A DNA stretch of 16,091 nt from Clostridium sp. 27_14. GTDB taxonomy: Bacteria > Bacillota > Clostridia > TANB77 > CAG-508. Position 1 is the stretch's first letter; each line of letters starts with the position of its first letter. The position numbers were made by a program, and so were the translations under genes. The notes beneath the pieces were generated by a model. The model was not told where the DNA came from. It saw only the letters and a program-made list of their open reading frames with translations, and made no database searches. Below are positions 14,611 through 16,091 of the stretch, one piece after another. Location of the stretch: assembly GCA_001916035.1 (NCBI GenBank), contig MNRQ01000038.1, positions 1-16,091 of the forward strand, written 5' to 3'.

Positions 14611-15216
14611 ATGATTTTAGAAAATAAATTAAATATTATAGATCCAGTAGAATTAGCAAGAGAAGAAGAGAAAATCAGTAAAAAGCGTGCAAAAAAAATG
14701 TTTGAAACAGGCTACTTAAATACATTAGAGCCAGGAACATTTGAAACATTAAAAAATATTCATCAATATTTATTTGAAGAAATATATGAGTTTGCGGGAA
14801 AACTAAGAAAAGTAAATATTGCTAAGGGAAATTTTAGGTTTATCCCTCTTAGTTATCTTGAAGAAGCTATAAAGAATATTGAAAAAATGCCACAATCTAC
14901 ATATGAAGAAATAATAGAAAAATATGTAGAAATGAATATTGCACATCCATTTAGAGAAGGAAATGGAAGAAGTACAAGAATTTGGTTGGATTTGATTTTA
15001 AAAAAAGAGCTAAATTTAGTTATTGATTGGAATACTGTTGACAAAACAGACTATTTACTTGCAATGGAGCGTAGTCCTATAAAAGATATAGAAATTAAAG
15101 AATTATTAAGGAAAAGTTTGACGGATAAGATAGATGATAGAGAAGTATATATGAAGGGTATAGATAATAGTTATTTATATGAAGGATATTTGCTGTTTAA
15201 AACAGATGAATTATAG
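14611..15216 (+). CDS. Class III Fic-family AMP-transferase
   Basis: This 201-residue Fic protein probably transfers AMP from ATP to a hydroxyl side chain of a target. The Fic motif HPFREGNGRSTR (112-123) is complete, with catalytic H112 and the phosphate-binding loop. The flap is KGNFRFIP (72-79), preceded by FAGKLRKVNI. The C terminus carries SYLYEG (187-192), matching the inhibitory helix (S/T)xxxE(G/N) of class III Fic proteins such as the Neisseria meningitidis one, with E191 as inhibitory Glu. It should therefore be self-inhibited and needs no separate antitoxin; none is seen. Some class III Fic proteins AMPylate gyrase or topoisomerase IV; the target here is unknown. ATG 14611 follows AAGGAG, 25 bases after lysS. 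A terminator follows. Confidence 0.9.
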   Translation: MILENKLNIIDPVELAREEEKISKKRAKKMFETGYLNTLEPGTFETLKNIHQYLFEEIYEFAGKLRKVNIAKGNFRFIPLSYLEEAIKNIEKMPQSTYEEIIEKYVEMNIAHPFREGNGRSTRIWLDLILKKELNLVIDWNTVDKTDYLLAMERSPIKDIEIKELLRKSLTDKIDDREVYMKGIDNSYLYEGYLLFKTDEL

Positions 15217-15229
15217 AATAAAATATAGA

Positions 15230-15271
15230 AGAGTAAAATGCAGAACAAAATCTACTTTTTGCTCTTTTTTT
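15230..15271 (+). terminator. lysS-fic terminator
   Basis: AGAGTAAAA (15230-15238) pairs with 15257-15265, with further pairs inward, a small loop and a run of T at 15264-15271. It ends the lysS-fic unit. Confidence 0.8.
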
Positions 15272-15291
15272 ATAAAAACTAGAATTAATTA

Positions 15292-15320
15292 TTCAAATAT
15301 TAAAAAAGATATGATATAAT
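15292..15320 (+). promoter_or_regulatory. Promoter of the M50 protease gene
   Basis: TTCAAA (15292-15297), a 17-bp spacer and a perfect TATAAT (15315-15320) are present, with TG at 15312-15313 making an extended -10. The start would be about 20 bases before the ATG at 15349. Confidence 0.7.
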
Positions 15321-15348
15321 GCACAAATAGAAAGAAGAGGTGTTGCAA

Positions 15349-16091
15349 ATGTTTAATTTTACATTTGACAGGAAAACAATGTATACAATATTAGCAGTAT
15401 TAATGATAATAGGAATCTTAGAATATATAATGGTACCAGGAAAATTATTAAGTTTATTAATAAGTGTACCAGGAGTACTAATAGCAATAACGTTTCATGA
15501 ATTTGCACATGCTTATGTAGCAGATAAATTGGGAGATGACACAGCAAGAAGAGAAGGGAGATTAAGTTTAAATCCTAAAGACCATTTAGATCCAATAGGA
15601 ACATTGATGTTATTAGTAGCAGGATTTGGATGGGGAAAACCAGTACATGTTGATCCAAGAAATTATTCAAGAAAAATGTCAATGGAAAAGGGCGAAGCAT
15701 TAGTATCAATAGCAGGACCAATCATGAACTTTATATTAGCATTTATATTTGCACTAATATATTGTGCAATATACAAATTTGGAAGTGTTACTTTTTTAAG
15801 TTCAACATTAGGAAGTACAACATTATTAGTTGTATCAGGTGTAATATCAATAAATATTGGATTAGGAGTATTTAATTTAATACCATTACCACCATTAGAT
15901 GGCTCAAAAGTAATATTACCATTTTTACCACAAAAAGCTAAAAGTTGGTTTGTAAATAATGAACAAATATTTTATATTGTATTTGTAGTGTTATGGATAA
16001 CAAATTTAGCAGGATATATAATAACACCAGCAATAACTGGAGTAAGTAGTGGAATATTGGGATTGGCAAAATTGATATTTAGATTAGGGTA
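15349..16091 (+). CDS. Site-2-protease-family membrane metalloprotease (M50), right edge
   Basis: About 247 residues are visible before the window ends. The first residues are MFNFTFDRKTMY, then a membrane helix (about 12-29). HEFAHA (50-55) is the zinc-binding HExxH motif (H50, E51, H54) of intramembrane metalloproteases. The second site is NLIPLPPLDGSK (about 180-191), whose Asp is the third zinc ligand. The segment PKDHLDPIGTLMLLVAGFGW and SIAGPIMNFILAF between them is typical of the short YwhC-like M50B group lacking PDZ or CBS domains. It probably cleaves a membrane-bound substrate, unknown here. AGAGGTG lies 7 bases before the ATG. The last two bases, TA, may begin a stop codon or a Tyr codon, so the protein is complete or nearly so. 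Confidence 0.88.
   Translation, partial: MFNFTFDRKTMYTILAVLMIIGILEYIMVPGKLLSLLISVPGVLIAITFHEFAHAYVADKLGDDTARREGRLSLNPKDHLDPIGTLMLLVAGFGWGKPVHVDPRNYSRKMSMEKGEALVSIAGPIMNFILAFIFALIYCAIYKFGSVTFLSSTLGSTTLLVVSGVISINIGLGVFNLIPLPPLDGSKVILPFLPQKAKSWFVNNEQIFYIVFVVLWITNLAGYIITPAITGVSSGILGLAKLIFRLG

Overview
The window is strongly AT-rich, with ATA and AGA favoured for Ile and Arg, Shine-Dalgarno sites of the AGGAGG/AAAGGA type, and TGA used as a stop (clpC ends in TGA), so the code is standard. A YlbJ-type sporulation protein, ClpC, class II LysRS and a Clostridia-style prepilin leader point to a low-GC, probably endospore-forming member of the Clostridia. A gut-associated uncultured lineage is plausible but not proven.

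Positions 1-4618 hold the most striking unit, a complete diversity-generating retroelement (DGR). The target gene (429-2147, +) encodes a type IV pilin-like leader fused to a formylglycine-generating-enzyme/C-type-lectin-like domain. Its last 42 or so codons are the variable repeat (VR, 2018-2152). The template repeat (TR, 2382-2516, +) lies 3' of it at a constant offset of 364 bases without gaps. Of 22 mismatches, 21 fall on adenines of the TR, and the only other one is in the conserved 3' end. After the TR come a foldable RNA segment (2518-2592) and an apparently bidirectional terminator (2701-2738). The enzyme operon converges on this from the other strand, in the order MutS-domain-I-like protein (4618-4196), Avd (4193-3840) and DGR reverse transcriptase (3867-2752). 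It has its own promoter (4649-4677) with a 20-bp-spaced direct repeat just upstream. The likely working scheme is that TR RNA comes from the + strand, by read-through from the target or from a weak local promoter. RT, Avd and probably the MutS-like protein then copy it with adenine errors into the VR, altering the exposed tip of a surface or pilus-associated protein.

Positions 4619-6079 carry a palindrome-rich divergent regulatory region, a 76-residue unknown protein, a structured non-coding stretch with two hairpins, and an unrecognised 175-residue protein on the - strand. Positions 6080-7471 carry ylbJ (-) and a 52-residue unknown protein (+). clpC (7600-10086) stands alone, without the ctsR-mcsA-mcsB genes that often precede it, and ends in a clear terminator.

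Positions 10207-12900 carry a small helical unknown gene and two tandem paralogues (339 and 369 residues) that share a candidate Cys-His-Asp transglutaminase-like triad. Positions 12995-15271 form a lysS-fic transcription unit with a strong promoter and terminator. The Fic protein is of the class III, self-inhibited type. The window ends inside a site-2-protease-family (M50) membrane metalloprotease gene with its own extended -10 promoter.
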